From: Mermis nigrescens
Taxonomy: Eukaryota; Nematoda; Enoplea; Mermithida; Mermithidae
NCBI GenBank assembly: GCA_036768485.1
Contig: JAVLUZ010000412.1
Location: 496,001 to 560,000 of the forward strand
Length of the DNA: 64,000 nt
Reading direction: 5' to 3'
A program made the translations under genes and the position numbers. Shown here in pieces: positions 45,972 to 57,293 of this stretch. Numbering within the stretch: position 1 is the stretch's first letter; the number at the start of each line of letters is the position of its first letter. The notes below the pieces were generated by a model. It ran no database searches. It was not told the DNA's origin and saw only the letters and a list, made by a program, of their open reading frames with translations.

Positions 45972-46749
45972 GGTATTGGTGTAGTATGTCTCTCCACCTT
46001 TCCAAAAATGCATCCACCTAGGTGTAGCATGTCTCCACCTCACTTGAAGGAATTTTTTTATGGATAGGAAGACATCCAGCTTCCTTGGTGTGTCGCCATC
46101 TCGATAAAATTTTTTTGTTTTTTTTTGTTTTTTGTTGTTTTTTGTGTGTTTTTTTGTTGTTTTTTGTTTTTCTTTCTGTTTTTTGTTTTTTTTGTTTTTA
46201 TCACTGAAAAAAATTATATCGTTAATTATTGCGAGATAAGTTATAGAAAAAAGAACTAAATAAGGGGAAACTGTCTTGCTATTTCGGCGATGATGTCGTT
46301 GAAAGGCGTCTGGATATGCTGCTTCTTGTACCAATATTGTGCTAAATGCCCTGGAAGCAAAGTAAGCGACGTGCCTCGCATTTTTCTAACAATTTCGGTT
46401 TTTACATGACCTCAGTTAGCTCCAATGCTTTGGGTGTGCGCACCTGTAATGGGATCTATGAAATTTTGCTGGTGGTTCACTGTTTGGTGTTTGTAGTTGT
46501 AACCCGGCCAGTTTTGTAAAAAAAGCAAAAACAAAAGACAACAAAAAACACACAAAAAACAACAAAAAAAACAAAAACAAAAACAAAATAAACAAAACAA
46601 AACGAAAAGAAAAAATTTTATCGATATGGCGACACACCAAGGAAGCTGGATGTCTTCCTATCCATAAAAAATCAATTTAGGTGAGGTGGAGACATGCTAC
46701 ACCTAGGTGGATGCATTTTGGAAAGGTGGAGACATACTACACCAATACC
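45972..46749. mobile_element. Merlin-like DNA transposon remnant, TSD TTTATCTTC
   Basis: Begins GGTATTGGTGTAGTATGTC and ends in its inverse, with an exact 9-bp TSD TTTATCTTC (45963-45971 and 46750-46758). The inverted arms run about 220-250 bp, through AGACATCCAGCTTCCTTGG and into long GTTTTTTT / AAAAAAAC tracts. The loop holds an IS1595/ISXO2-type transposase fragment on the minus strand. GG termini, 8-9-bp TSDs and that transposase class are the marks of the Merlin superfamily. Confidence 0.85.
46256..46513 (-). pseudogene. ISXO2/IS1595-type (Merlin) transposase C-terminal fragment
   Basis: Read leftwards from 46513: NWPGYNYKHQTVNHQQNFID, PITGAHTQSIGAN, a TGA at 46412-46414, then KTEIVRKMRGTSLTLLPGHL and WYKKQHIQTPFNDIIAEIAR, ending at a TAG (46256-46258). 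The VNH..NF.DP.TGAHT pattern is the hallmark of ISXO2-like DDE transposases, just ahead of the last catalytic region. The TGA stands close to a Trp of the family (one base change). The first two thirds of the transposase are missing, so the element cannot mobilise itself. Confidence 0.8.
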
Positions 46750-46758
46750 TTTATCTTC

Positions 46759-47880
46759 TATCTCGCCCAAAACTGCTCAAATTTGAGTTAGACGTGTAGA
46801 ACATGTCAAAAAAATTTCGGCGCTTAGCGCCCAATTATTCCTTCTTAGTATTCTTTTTCATTGTACATCACAAAGATTAAATACAAAGACAGAAGCTATG
46901 AAATTATTCGTCGATTGAATGATAAGAAACTAATTGTTTGGATTATTTAAACGATAGATTTATGTAATATGAGTACGAAATAAAGCGGAAATTTTTGAAA
47001 TTCTACTTTACGATTGCATAGAGCTGGTCGAGACAAACTCAAAGACGCCTTTATTTGTTCCTATCTCCCAATGGTCCTCGAGATATCTGACCAAAAATCC
47101 TAAATACGGATCTGACTGCAACTATGTGCTTTTTGCTCAAAAGCGCCCAAATTTCATTAAGTTCTTTATTTTTCAGTGTTTTAAGCGATGTAATGCAGTC
47201 AATGCAATAAAAATGCATAAAAAGTGCGATATTAGTACGAAAAAGCGTTTTTAGGTTACTTTGACCATTTCCTTCGTTTAAATAGCAGACAAATCGCGAA
47301 CACTAAATTTACTGGTTTAGACTTCTAAGATTTCACCCCACCCATGCCGACCCTGACCTTATGCATCTATGATTACAAGCATTCTTTATTATCATGGTAA
47401 AAAACCGGAAGGAGCGAAAAAGACTCTGTACGAAAAGTTGCTTTCGGCTTTTGCCAGTCAATTAAGTTATATTCATGCATGATTTTAATCACCCAGGTTT
47501 GCTTCTGAACGGGATGATTATTTTAAAAAAGTGGAAGATGTTTCGTGTTTGATCCGCACAAATCCTAACATGGAACACCGGAATGGGTTTTTAAAAGACG
47601 CCTACACTGCATTAATAAGCAGCCCTTAGCCTTCACTTTTCAGGCAAACTTCGGGCGATAGTCAATCTACGAATTCATGAACTTAATGGTAAAAAGCTTC
47701 AATGAATGAACGACGTGAGGTTAAAATGTCAAACTATGTTGCGTGTTAGGCCTTTTACCCTACTACCTACACATTGTTGTGCACAGTCCTATCTCAATCG
47801 ACGAGCACCTTGAACAACTAGACATATGTAGACTTGAATACATAAATGATCTTTTGATCTTAAGGAGAGTCACCTCCAGA
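46759..47880. other. Unassigned; inverted Fam-C copy
   Basis: The inverse of Fam-C runs at about 47155-47375, ending CCTGACCTTATGCATCTATG. A cassette relative (CGGCGCTTAGCGCC) is at 46818. No gene. Confidence 0.45.
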
Positions 47881-48540
47881 GATATTTTCACCCCAGAAAT
47901 TCTTTCACCTACTCCAGGAATCACAATTTTTCGAAAATTTGCAGAGAATTCGTAAAGAAGGTGCTGTTTTTAGTGTTTTTAGCAATAGCTAAGTATCTGT
48001 TTGCTCAAAAAATGTCAAATTTTCGATATACTCTATTCTGTTGACATTGTTCAATTTAATCGAATTTTTCTAAAATTTTTCGGAATTTATTTTTATTTAC
48101 GCTTATGGAAGAAGGAGCATTGTCACTAGACATGCGCAGTGTGGGTATTAAGGGGATTTTAAAGTGCCCTGGCCAAAAATGGTGAATAAGCGTCCAAAAC
48201 ATCGTTTTTGGCGTTTCTGACGATGTTATATCCTTCTAGAGCATAAAATCCGAAAAATTATGAGAAAATCAAAAACAGATGAAATAATTAAACAATATAT
48301 AAGTCGACTCAAAAGACGAGTGTATGGCGCGAAGCGTCAAATATTTGTCATTTTTGAACAAATGATGGGTAAAAACGCATAAAAAAGCACTTTTTCTCCG
48401 AATTTTTTCGAAAATTTGGGAAACTTTTAAAACATAGAGTTCTCAGGGAGGGGTGTGAAAAAATTTCTGCTGGATGTGAACATTTTTCTAGGGGGTGAAA
48501 TCCCCAAACCCCTCTCCCAAAGATCATGTATGATTGTCAC
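47881..48540. repeat. Fam-G copy
   Basis: GCGTTTCTGACGATG, CCTTCTAGAGCATAAAAT and the cassette relative TGGCGCGAAGCGTC (48325) match the other Fam-G copies. Confidence 0.6.
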
Positions 48541-50255
48541 TAAACGACAAAATGATGTTTTTAACGTGTACTCTATCCAGTGTTTGGCACTTGTTAAGTT
48601 TAGGTGGTACAGGACAAATATTTTTTCTGCGAAAATGGCCGATTCTAGTCATATTCGACACGCTGATCACTAATGTAATATCCGTTTTTCACATAAACGC
48701 GTATGTCTAATTTATTTGCAAATTTATGTGAATTCCAGTATGCTATTACTTTTAAGGACCCATCGAATTTTTTCTATGTCACGACTTTTTCTATGCCCCC
48801 ACAATTTCAGAGTTATATGCGATGGTTGAAAAAAACGAAGTGACTCTTGTATTTGTTAAACCTGTCACTTCGTGTCAACAGTCAGCACAGCACCAATATA
48901 TTTGTATAATTTAAGGTGTATTTTATTTAAATAACGATTAGAGAAGTTTCTGGGATCGCTTGAGAATTCAGATTTGTCAGATATGGGCTAGCCTAAGGCG
49001 TAACTGGGACGGAATTGTTCAGCTCGCTTCACAATTTTCGCCCATTTATCTCAGACTAAGCCCATATGCTGGCACCAATATGAACGCACCTATGCAAGCC
49101 TAAGCCTAAGACATTGGTGATAACCTGCCAGTGATTGAACTTGATAAATTTAATTAAATTTGCTTATATCATTAGTTATATGCCCCATGCCTCAACGTGG
49201 AAAATGAATGCCATATTCGTCATCAGCGTGTCAAATATGACTAGAATCGGATTTTTTAATTTTTCATTTCATCAACGAAGCTCTTCACCATCGCCATAAA
49301 TTTGTCATTCTTTCTTCTTGCTCAAATTTCATTTTCTGCGTAAAAGTTTTGAAGAACAAAAGACTTAGATGCAGAATATGCTTCAGGCTGTTCAAAGACA
49401 GAATATGAACAGTTTAAACCGTGCGTTTGAAGCTAAATAGATTGTAATTAATAATTAGAGGAAAAACTTTTTTGCGCTTTTTGCTGAAAAACTAAAGGGT
49501 GAGTAAAGGAAAAGTCTGTTTTCATCATAGTCAAGTTTAGGGCAGGCCTGAGTAAAATCCGGAAATGGAAATAAATGGGCAAAATATGGAATATTTTTCA
49601 ACTTGACCTTGGATACGAAATTTTAACTAAAGACATCAAAATATCCACATTTTAGCTTGATCTTTTCATAAAAGAATGATTTTACAGGTTTTACCCATTT
49701 TTCCATTTCCCGACGATTTTCTATCTTGACCATGGATACGTAATTTCAACTAAAGGCATTAAATATATACGATTTCAGCTTAATCTTTAAAAAAGAACAA
49801 TTTTTAGTTAAAAAATTCGAAAATTTAAAATTTTTTATTGTCCAATTTTCACGCTTTCCATTTTCCATCCATTTTCGGATTTATCCTATATCCGGTCTAG
49901 GGCAAATGATCAACAAAAGTGCAGAAGCTGGCGCGGCGCGGCCTAAACGTAAATAAAAAGCAATAAAAGTAAATTGAAGAATTTTAAACTTTTAACCTCT
50001 CTAAAACGCATTTTCTGCATTACGAAAATTTCTACAAATATCAACCAAACCCAAAATTCTTTTCATTTTTCAAAATTTCGGTTAAAACATAGGTAATAGA
50101 CTGGAAAAATATGGCTAGGAAAACCCATTTTATTAATGCTGACATGCTGACGGAACCCATATTCTGCACATCAGAAACGATAGGAATTAAAGAGAGAAAA
50201 CAAAAATTTTCAGGTTAATACCTAAGTTATATCCAGGCCCGTATCTAGGGGGATA
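48541..50255. other. No gene recognised; Fam-F copy
   Basis: Fam-F lies at about 49325-49450 (CTGCGTAAAAGTTTTGAAG..., TTTAAACCGTGCGTTTGAAG). Two similar blocks at about 49570-49680 and 49690-49800 (TTGACC.TGGATACG, TTTCAACTAAAG) look like an old tandem duplication. No exon. Confidence 0.4.
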
Positions 50256-50735
50256 TGGGTACGTGCAAAGGTATTGTCGTAGCACGTGCACTGTTCCTCA
50301 ATTATGTGAACTGTGTTAAGTACGCAGTCGTAGCACGTGCACTGTTGACCAAAAATAGTCACTGAATGCTTACATTATTCAACTGACCCATTTAATTGTT
50401 TTATTGCCATTGTTGACTGTTTATCATTTTTTATTGTTATTGCTAACGAGAACAGAAGCACCGCATTAGGAAAAAGCAGATTCATTCCTAAATTTATGTC
50501 GAAAAAATCAGTAGTTTTTATGGCGAATTGTCGTGATCCTAACCTATTCGAATTTTGTTCTCTAATTTCGACTGAAGATCTGTCAGTAGTTTTTGCTAAG
50601 CAAAGTGGCCTTCTGCTGCCAGACAATATACTTCAGCAGCAGCAGCAGCAACAACAATTATTGTTAACGAGAACAGAAGCACGGTTAGTTCACAAAATTG
50701 AGGAACAGTGCATGTGCTACGATAATACCACGTGC
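50256..50735. mobile_element. Inverted-repeat element with TCGTAGCAC arms
   Basis: The left GTATTGTCGTAGCACGTGCA and CTGTTCCTCAATT are mirrored at 50685-50730 (AATTGAGGAACAGTGCATG, GTGCTACGATAATAC). Inside, CGAGAACAGAAGCAC occurs twice in direct orientation (50447 and 50668) and a CAG/CAA run lies at 50634-50658. It interrupts a hAT-like repeat whose end is CAGGCCCGTATCTAGG (50234). No TSD was fixed. Confidence 0.55.
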
Positions 50736-51674
50736 GAACCCCCTCCAAAATAAAATATAGAAATAAAATCTGAGAGAGAATGCTTTTTCCTCTACTCAAT
50801 CTTTGCTTTTTAGCCGAAAATCGTGATCGGGTCTTTGCACCGAATTTCTTAATTTCAATTAGAATCTATTTAATCCCAACCTAGAGCGTATTTTGCAACT
50901 AGGTAATCTGTTCTTCAAAGGTTTATCAGAAAATGAGTTTTATTGAAGAAGCAAGACTGACAGCATTTTTGGCGATGATTATGAATTCGCTGATGAACTT
51001 TGACCATTTTTAAGGTGGATTCAGGACCGTGATTTGGAAGATTTCGTAAAAATTTCAGCATTAAGATTTAAAATTGAAGAGCTCTTTTTACAAAATCTTC
51101 CGGGCTCTGCATCGAACCCCGCTGAGGCGCTTGAGCGAGCCACCCCAGACCCGCTCAGCCCTAAAAGAAATGGTTTCCATTGATTCTCACCATAGGACGG
51201 TATCCAGTCTTATATTTAAACAAAAATTCGGTCGCGCCATCCTGCTTACCCCCGAAACAAAGTCCTGGATATAGGCCTGTCTATATCATCAATTCGTTTC
51301 AAAAAAACAGATTTTGACACGATGGTCTAAGGAAGCAAAACCCGTCGCATATGCAAAGGCCCGTATCCAAAATTTTGTTTCGGGGGAGGGGGCACAACCG
51401 AAACTTTTTAAAAACATAAGGGTGACCAAAGGATGAATTTGGTTTGCAAATTTTGCTACCCGGATACCTTAGATATGGTAACAAAACAATCCCATGAAAA
51501 CCATCTCGTTTAAGGCCGAGGGGGTCTGGGGCGGCGCGCTCAAGCGACCCCAGCGAGTACGTGGCAGAGTAATAATTTTTATAAAATCAGCCGAGTCACG
51601 GTTCTGAATTCACCCAAAGCGTGGTCAAATTCATAATCATCGCTAAAAATTGCTGTCATTCTTGCTTTTTGAAC
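50736..51674. repeat. Inverted copies of a GC-rich repeat edge
   Basis: AACCCCGCTGAGGCGCTTGA at 51117 and its inverse at 51520-51560 (GGGTCTGGGGCGGCGCGCTC) flank about 400 bp that contains hAT-like ends (51262 and 51356). The same GC-rich stretch occurs inside both 1.7-kb hAT copies (about 24360 and 43310), so it probably derives from a related element. Confidence 0.45.
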
Positions 51675-51850
51675 ATCTGATTTTCTGCATAAAACTTGTG
51701 AAGAACAGAAAACGTAGATGCAAAGTAAGCTTTCCGTTGTATGTGGACTGAAAATGGAGTGGTGTTTAAACCGCGCGCTTGAGACGAAACAGATTCTAAT
51801 TACTTATAATTGTCAAATTCGGCGCGAAGCGCCGAAAATTTTTTAAAATT
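51675..51850. repeat. Fam-F copy ending in a hairpin cassette
   Basis: CTGCATAAAACTTGTGAAGAA..., TTTAAACCGCGCGCTTGAG, then CGGCGCGAAGCGCCGAAAAT at 51820. The same order is seen at 20943-21090. Confidence 0.65.
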
Positions 51851-52019
51851 TTAGATTAAAAAGCAGCAAAAGGGAAGTATGAAGAAAAAATAAGTCTCAA
51901 ATTTCATGTTAGAGGGGCACAAGCCCCTATCCCACCCACCGTTTTTCTTCCACTTTTTGGTCTATTTGTCAACCAAAATTTTTAAAAATGGAAAAAATTT
52001 ATGAACTTAGTTGGCATTT

Positions 52020-52392
52020 TTGGAAAATTTTTGTCATGTTAAAATTGCGTTTTAGAGAGTTAAAACTTCAAAATTTTTCAGCGCTTCACGCCGAATTGAT
52101 TTAATTCTTACTTTTTAAGCCGCGCCGCGTCAATTGCAGCATTTTTATCGACAATTTGATCTAGAACTTTAATACGATTGAAAATCCTTATCTTCTGCAC
52201 GGATTCGGTTAGTTTTTGTAATGCAAAAATGCGTTTTAGAGAGGTGAAACTACAAAATTTTCGGCGCTTCGCGCCAGATTGATTTAATTCTTACTTGTTA
52301 TTAATGTTCAAGCCGCGCGGCGCCAATTGCAGCATTTTTATCGATAATCTGGTCCTATAACTCCACTACGATTGAAAATCCTTACCTTCTGC
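52020..52392. repeat. Tandem repeat, about 180-bp units, with hairpin cassette
   Basis: Units share AATGCGTTTTAGAGAG, TTTTCGGCGCTTCGCGCC, TTGATTTAATTCTTAC, AAGCCGCGC, CAATTGCAGCATTTTTATCG and GATTGAAAATCCTTA. The third unit is split by the hAT at 52393 and resumes at 54450. Confidence 0.75.
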
Positions 52393-54449
52393 TAGGGATC
52401 GGACGAGGGTCTTTTTCCTCGGCCGAGGCCGAGGGAACTTTGAAATCCTTGCCTCGACCGAGGCCGAGGGCCGAGGGACCGAGGATTTGTAATAGATATA
52501 ATATGAGTATTTGAGTACAAACAATATAGGACATATATGCTCCATGTGATGTGGGTACAATAGCAATAGGATTGATTAGTGTAATATAGTTCTAAGCTAA
52601 CAAGCTATTATTAAAATTTTATGCAAAGGTAGGTATGCAAATGACAGGCACAGTAGTGACAAATTGCTAATCGAGTTCATAATGCAGAATCCGTCTTGTT
52701 TTTGTCTGAGCTAAATTCTCTTATTCTTTCGGCTGCTCCACTGAGCAAAAGAAGCAAAATGCGATGTGCATAATACACCATGCAGCTCACAAAAAAAGGA
52801 ACGAAAATGCGATTGCGAAAAACGTTTGAATTTTCTACCCATGCCCAACTTGGGCTTATGCATTAAGTAGGTTTTGCATGCATGGACACGGAAAACGCTC
52901 ACATAATGTACCTACTTTAATCGGTGATGTCTCAACAGCCCCACCAGTCCCACCGTCCCAACAGCCCCACCAATAATCCCAACAGCCCCACCAATCCCAA
53001 CAGCTCCACCAATCCCAACAGCCCCACCAATCCCAACAGCCCCACCAACCTAACAGCCCCACCAATCCCAACAGCCCCACCAATCCCAACAGCCTTACCA
53101 ATCCCAACAGCCCCATCGTTCCAACAGCCCCACCTTCCCAACAGCCCCACCGTCCCAACAGCCCCACCAGTAATCCCAGCAGCCCCACCATTACTGCAAT
53201 CGTTATTATACATAAAATGCGTTTGGCGAATGTACTTTTGAAACATATAACTTATAGGTACGGGCTCCGTTTGATCAAGATATTTTTTGACAATTTTTCG
53301 ACTTCGTATATTCCATCAAGACCATACACGAGCATGCAGGTTTACATTTTCAGAATAACTCTACCTGAGAAACTGGTAGACCCGCCAGAATTGAAGCTTC
53401 AGCATTTTTGCGCAATCTGTGATTTTGTCTCATTCGAGTCATCTTGCAAGATTAGATTCCTGCTCATTATGGCCTAGTCTAGACTGCCAGAAGAAAATGA
53501 AAAATGTTCTAGTGAAAAAAGGAAAGATAAGTGTTAAAATTAAATGAAAATCAAAACTTTCACGCTAATCTGCTTCAAAATAGCCAGAAAATGTGGATTA
53601 GCGTAGTTTTTACGCTATTTTGACATTCATACTAGTTTTGAGGTCATTTTTGGCTCAAAACTCCTTCTCCAGACCGGTCGTGCTGTGCATCTATGATTAT
53701 AAGAGCGGGGCAGTTGGAAACAACATTGGCAGCGAACAAATTCTGTGGCTCTGGTGGGGTAAAGTGACCGAGAAATGTGCTAAAAACAGAATTCTGGGGG
53801 TCTACCATAATTTGGGGGATTTCCAGAATTTCGGGTTGGGGGAGGCTAAACTCAAAACATCCCCTCCCCCACGCTTATGTGGTTGGGACAGTGCGACTGT
53901 TGGAACGGTAGGACTGCTGGAATGGTGGAACTGCTGGGATTGGTGGGGCTTTTGGGACTGGTGGGGCTGTTGGGATTATTGGTGGGGCTGTTTTGACTAT
54001 TGGAGGGGCTGTTGGGATTATTGATGGGGCTGTTGGGATTATTGGTGGGGCTGTTGGGACTGTGGGGCTGTTGGGAATCGTGGGGCTCTTGGGACTATCG
54101 GTGGGGCTGTTGGGACGGGTGGAACTGTTAGGATTTTTAGTGTGGCTGTTGGGACTGTGGGCCTGGTGGGGCTGTTGAGACACAATCCTTTAATCAGCAT
54201 ACGCGTCTTGTCTCTGCCGTCTATACGCTCGCATATTACAGCATTGACTTGGCATAACATTTGAGGCAATGAGTCTTTTGTAGCACATGCGTTTTTTCGC
54301 TGTATTTGTGCTATTTCGGTATCACTCAAAAAATCAAAATTGAAAAAACACTCGGTCCCTCGGCCATTTTTCACCTGACTCTCGGCCAAGGTTGAGGGAT
54401 CTCAAAAAAGACTGAGGATTACCGAGGCCGAGGCCTCGTCCGATCCCTA
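52393..54449. mobile_element. hAT element with TAGGGATCGGACGAGG ends, TSD CCTTCTGC
   Basis: Left TAGGGATCGGACGAGG and right CCTCGTCCGATCCCTA are exact inverses, with an exact TSD CCTTCTGC (52385-52392 and 54450-54457). Subterminal CGGCCGAGGCCGAGGG repeats lie at both ends. It has no transposase. The preceding tandem unit (TTATCTTCTGCACGGATTCG at 52191) shows the empty site. It hosts the minisatellite foldback element. Confidence 0.9.
52923..54187. mobile_element. Foldback-like element with minisatellite arms, TSD CTTTAATC
   Basis: The left end GGTGATGTCTCAACAGCCCC and right end (inverse of GATTGTGTCTCAACAGCCCC) are inverted, with an exact 8-bp TSD CTTTAATC (52915-52922 and 54188-54195). The arms are 18-bp minisatellites: CCCCACCAATCCCAACAG at 52939-53195 and its inverse at 53893-54176, with some 21-bp units. 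The 700-bp loop has no transposase. The strand with TGGGGCTGTTGGG units can form G-quadruplexes. Pro/Thr- or Trp-rich frames in the arms are artefacts. GG end and 8-bp TSD allow Merlin; hAT cannot be excluded. Confidence 0.75.
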
Positions 54450-54457
54450 CCTTCTGC

Positions 54458-55446
54458 ACAGTTTTTGTAATGCAAAAATGATTTAGAGAGCTAAAATTTC
54501 AAAATTTTCTGCACTTCCGCGCCCTTTGATAAATTATAGTTTTAATTGTCAAAAACGACTTCAGAATTGGCTAAAATGCTTTACTGAAGAGAAGAAATTC
54601 AAGTTTCAACATAAATAACGTATACTGATTGTGATATTTGCTGTAGAGCGCGAAATTTTTATAGAAGAAGAAAGAAGAAAATTTATTCGGTAAAAGTATT
54701 AAAAGAAAACACACAAAAAGTAGGTAAAAATGCATTGTCAATGCAATCTGCATAAAACAAAGTATGTGTAGGCTGTGATACTGGCACTCTATTTATCAAT
54801 GAGCAAGTGTTAATTTTGAGAACTGTACTGATTAGACCATATGCATACTTACTTAGTCCTTGTTATAACTTTGCTACTGTGTATAAATGAGCTTTTACTG
54901 AATAAATCTTCAGTGACAACCTGCCTGTTTTCGATTCCTCCACTTAATTTATTCAAACTAAATGCTTCTTTTAACTCATTCATTCATAGCTATGGCTAAA
55001 AGATTTAGAGTTGACAAATACGTTCTATTTCTAGTTGGGAATTGTACGTTTTCAACAAACTATTTTTACAAAAAACACTTTTTACATTTAATTGAATTGG
55101 AACCGTGCGCTTTAAAACGCGTTTCTTGTGTAATAGTTATTAGAACGGAGCTTAATTATAGGCGAATGTAAACTACGCTGCAGAATTGCGTCTGATCCGA
55201 TAAACTAAATATGTCTCAAATAGTTTCCTAAGGTCCGGAGTTGAGGTAGGGGTGAAATCCCAAAATTGGAGGACCAGAAAATGAAGTGGTGGACTATTAT
55301 TAGCCGAATCTATTTTGTTGTACGAGCTTCTTGTGCTAATACAAAGATCTCAGAAAAGCTCTTTGTATGAGCTAACAAATTTTTGTAGCTATATTATATA
55401 AATATATTTTTAAACATACACATTTTCGCGTACTATCAGTATGTGA
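54458..55446. other. Tail of the 180-bp repeat, then unassigned
   Basis: To about 54530 this completes the tandem unit split by the hAT. From 54560 to 55230 the sequence is AT-rich without recognised content. A Fam-C-like phrase (GGTGAAATCCCAAAATTGG) lies at 55248. Confidence 0.45.
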
Positions 55447-56090
55447 CAGTGTTTTCTTGTACAATGTACCTTTGTATATACATGAACAAAGATGGTACCC
55501 AAAAAGTCTTTTGTACATTTTGTACCAGTGTTTTTTTTTTTGTACACGGTCCGTTTGTGCATGTACAAAGATGGTTCCCAAAAGTCTTTGTACATTTTGT
55601 ACACACAAATTTTTGGTTACTATAATATGGTATAGTAACGATTTTAGTGTGGTAAAACAGGGTGTTTTGACTTTTGATTGTATATTTTAGGTAATTTCTC
55701 GGTTTGTAACGCCAAAAATTACTAAAATTGTCTCAAAATGGCGCGAAGCGCCTAAAATTTTGACATTTTTCTATTCTAAATACAAATTTTGCCATTTTAA
55801 AGATATATAGGCCAGACAATTTTTCATATCGGAGCGAAGCGCCGAAAATTTTTTGGAATTTTTACACGTTTTTCCAGTTTTTATCTTCCCAAAAATCTTT
55901 GTACATGTACAAAGATAGTCCTGAAAAGTCTTTGTACATCGGGAAAAATCTTTGACGAATACAAAACAAGCACTGTTGTGTACATGCAAATTTTTTGTAT
56001 ACTTTAATATGGTACAGTAACGATTTCAGTGTGATAGAACATAGTTTTTCGACCTTTAGTAGTGTATTTGGCTAATTTTTGGGTTTCTAA
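55447..56090. mobile_element. Fam-A MITE (outer copy), interrupted by another Fam-A MITE
   Basis: Starts CAGTGTTTTCTTGTACAATG and continues after the inner copy at 55976 (GTACATGCAAATTTTTTGTAT..., GTACAGTAACGATTTC) to about 56090, where the match is lost. Confidence 0.7.
55526..55975. mobile_element. Fam-A MITE (inner copy)
   Basis: Starts CAGTGTTTTTTTTTTTGTAC and ends ACAAAACAAGCACTG, with flanking TTTTGTAC and TTGTGTAC (7 of 8). Cassettes at 55741 and 55832. It is inserted within another Fam-A copy. Confidence 0.75.
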
Positions 56091-56846
56091 ATATTTGACA
56101 TTCTTCCATTTTTCCATTCTGAGCGCAGTGTTGCTTATTACAAGATTTAATTCGCATATTACAATTTTTGTAATATTTCTGATTTTGTAGTACAAGTTGT
56201 TTTAGCTTTTCAGTCGTTTTATGTGTGAATTCCATCAAAAGCTCATAAAAATTTCGGCACGTCGCGCCGAACTAATATTATCAACTAAATTCAGGCCGAA
56301 TTATCACATTTAGAACCACGGTTTTTTTGTATTCGGCGAAGATCTTTCCTGATGTACAAAGATTTTTGGGAAGACAAAAACTGTAAAAAGGTGAGAATTT
56401 CTTATTGCAAATTCTGTCATTTTAAAGGTTTCTGGGGGAAGCGGCTGCAAAAATGGAGCCGCTTACCCCCTTCCCCTGAAAATGGCCGAGAAATATACAT
56501 GTGACAGGGGGCTTGGGCCATCCCCCATCCACGCTTTGAAGCCCCGAACTTCCTTGAAAGTCCGGAAATATTTGACCACCCTTCCCCATTTTTTGGCGGA
56601 AAACTGCGCTTTTTTGGCTATTTCTATGAGTTTTTACCATTTTTGATCTAGTCTCTAACCCCCTCCGTCTAAAAATGGCGAGGGACCCCTACCCTAGATT
56701 TCCAGCCGTTACATGTATACTGAGGGACCCTCATAAAATTTTAAGCGATTACATGCATGTTTTATAGTGATACTTTATCTATTTACTCTAGCTCACATTC
56801 TAAAACAATGTATCACTTCGTGAAATTCTAATAGTTAGGTACACTT
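56091..56846. repeat. Inverted Fam-A fragment and unassigned sequence
   Basis: At about 56320-56430 the inverse of the Fam-A right end appears (CGGTTTTTTTGTATTCGGC...). A hairpin relative (CGGCACGTCGCGCCG) is at 56253. The rest, with CCCCC patches at 56460-56700, is unassigned. Confidence 0.5.
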
Positions 56847-57104
56847 TTGCCATACTTAAAAATTGACTTCAAAAAATATAAAAGGTTTTCACCAAAAATT
56901 GTCAGTGACTTGTGTCTTACCCTGAGGGGGCAATACCCCTTCCCCTTATGGGAATGTGTGATGTCTCATTTATTACATCCAATACCTATTGCATCCAATC
57001 GCTACAGCAGCAGTAGCAGTAGCGAAGATTCAAATGATATAGAGTGTGGTAATAACAGCGACATAGACTTTATTGATGATTCAGACAATGAAACACTGGA
57101 CTAA
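56847..57104 (+). CDS. Open frame with acidic Ser-rich tail, doubtful
   Basis: I do not recognise this protein. The last third reads NRYSSSSSSEDSNDIECGNN and then SDIDFIDDSDNETLD before a TAA, a composition that is rarely random. A possible splice acceptor (TCGCTACAG) lies just ahead of it, so it could be the last exon of a host or transposon gene. The first part of the frame looks non-coding. No partner exon was found. Confidence 0.2.
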   Translation: MPYLKIDFKKYKRFSPKIVSDLCLTLRGQYPFPLWECVMSHLLHPIPIASNRYSSSSSSEDSNDIECGNNSDIDFIDDSDNETLD

Positions 57105-57293
57105 ATTTGTTTCTTGTGACATAAATAGTGATAAAACTTGATATGAAAAGGCGCACCTAGCTTTGTGCTTGCCAATTTCTACTGAATGGAGCAGTCGCTC
57201 ATTATTTATTTTCCTATGCACATCCCAAGTATGTGTCATGCAATAATATTTTCCTTGTCTGACCCCGGCCAAAAAAGTCGCCCCGGTCGATCA

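Noticed and set aside
46412..46640. Phe-rich membrane-like start on the transposase fragment
   Set aside because: The Phe/Leu/Cys run is the translated AAAAC/GTTTT arm; only the part after it matches a transposase.
52856..54183. Pro/Thr-rich (PTAPPIPT) or Trp-rich repeat proteins
   Set aside because: Pure 18-bp minisatellite in the arms of a transposon, open in several frames on both strands.
52923..54187. Helitron or retrovirus-like interpretation of repeats with hairpins
   Set aside because: No TC...CTRR ends between A and T, no LTRs, no Rep/helicase or gag/pol/env trace; an 8-bp TSD points to cut-and-paste elements.
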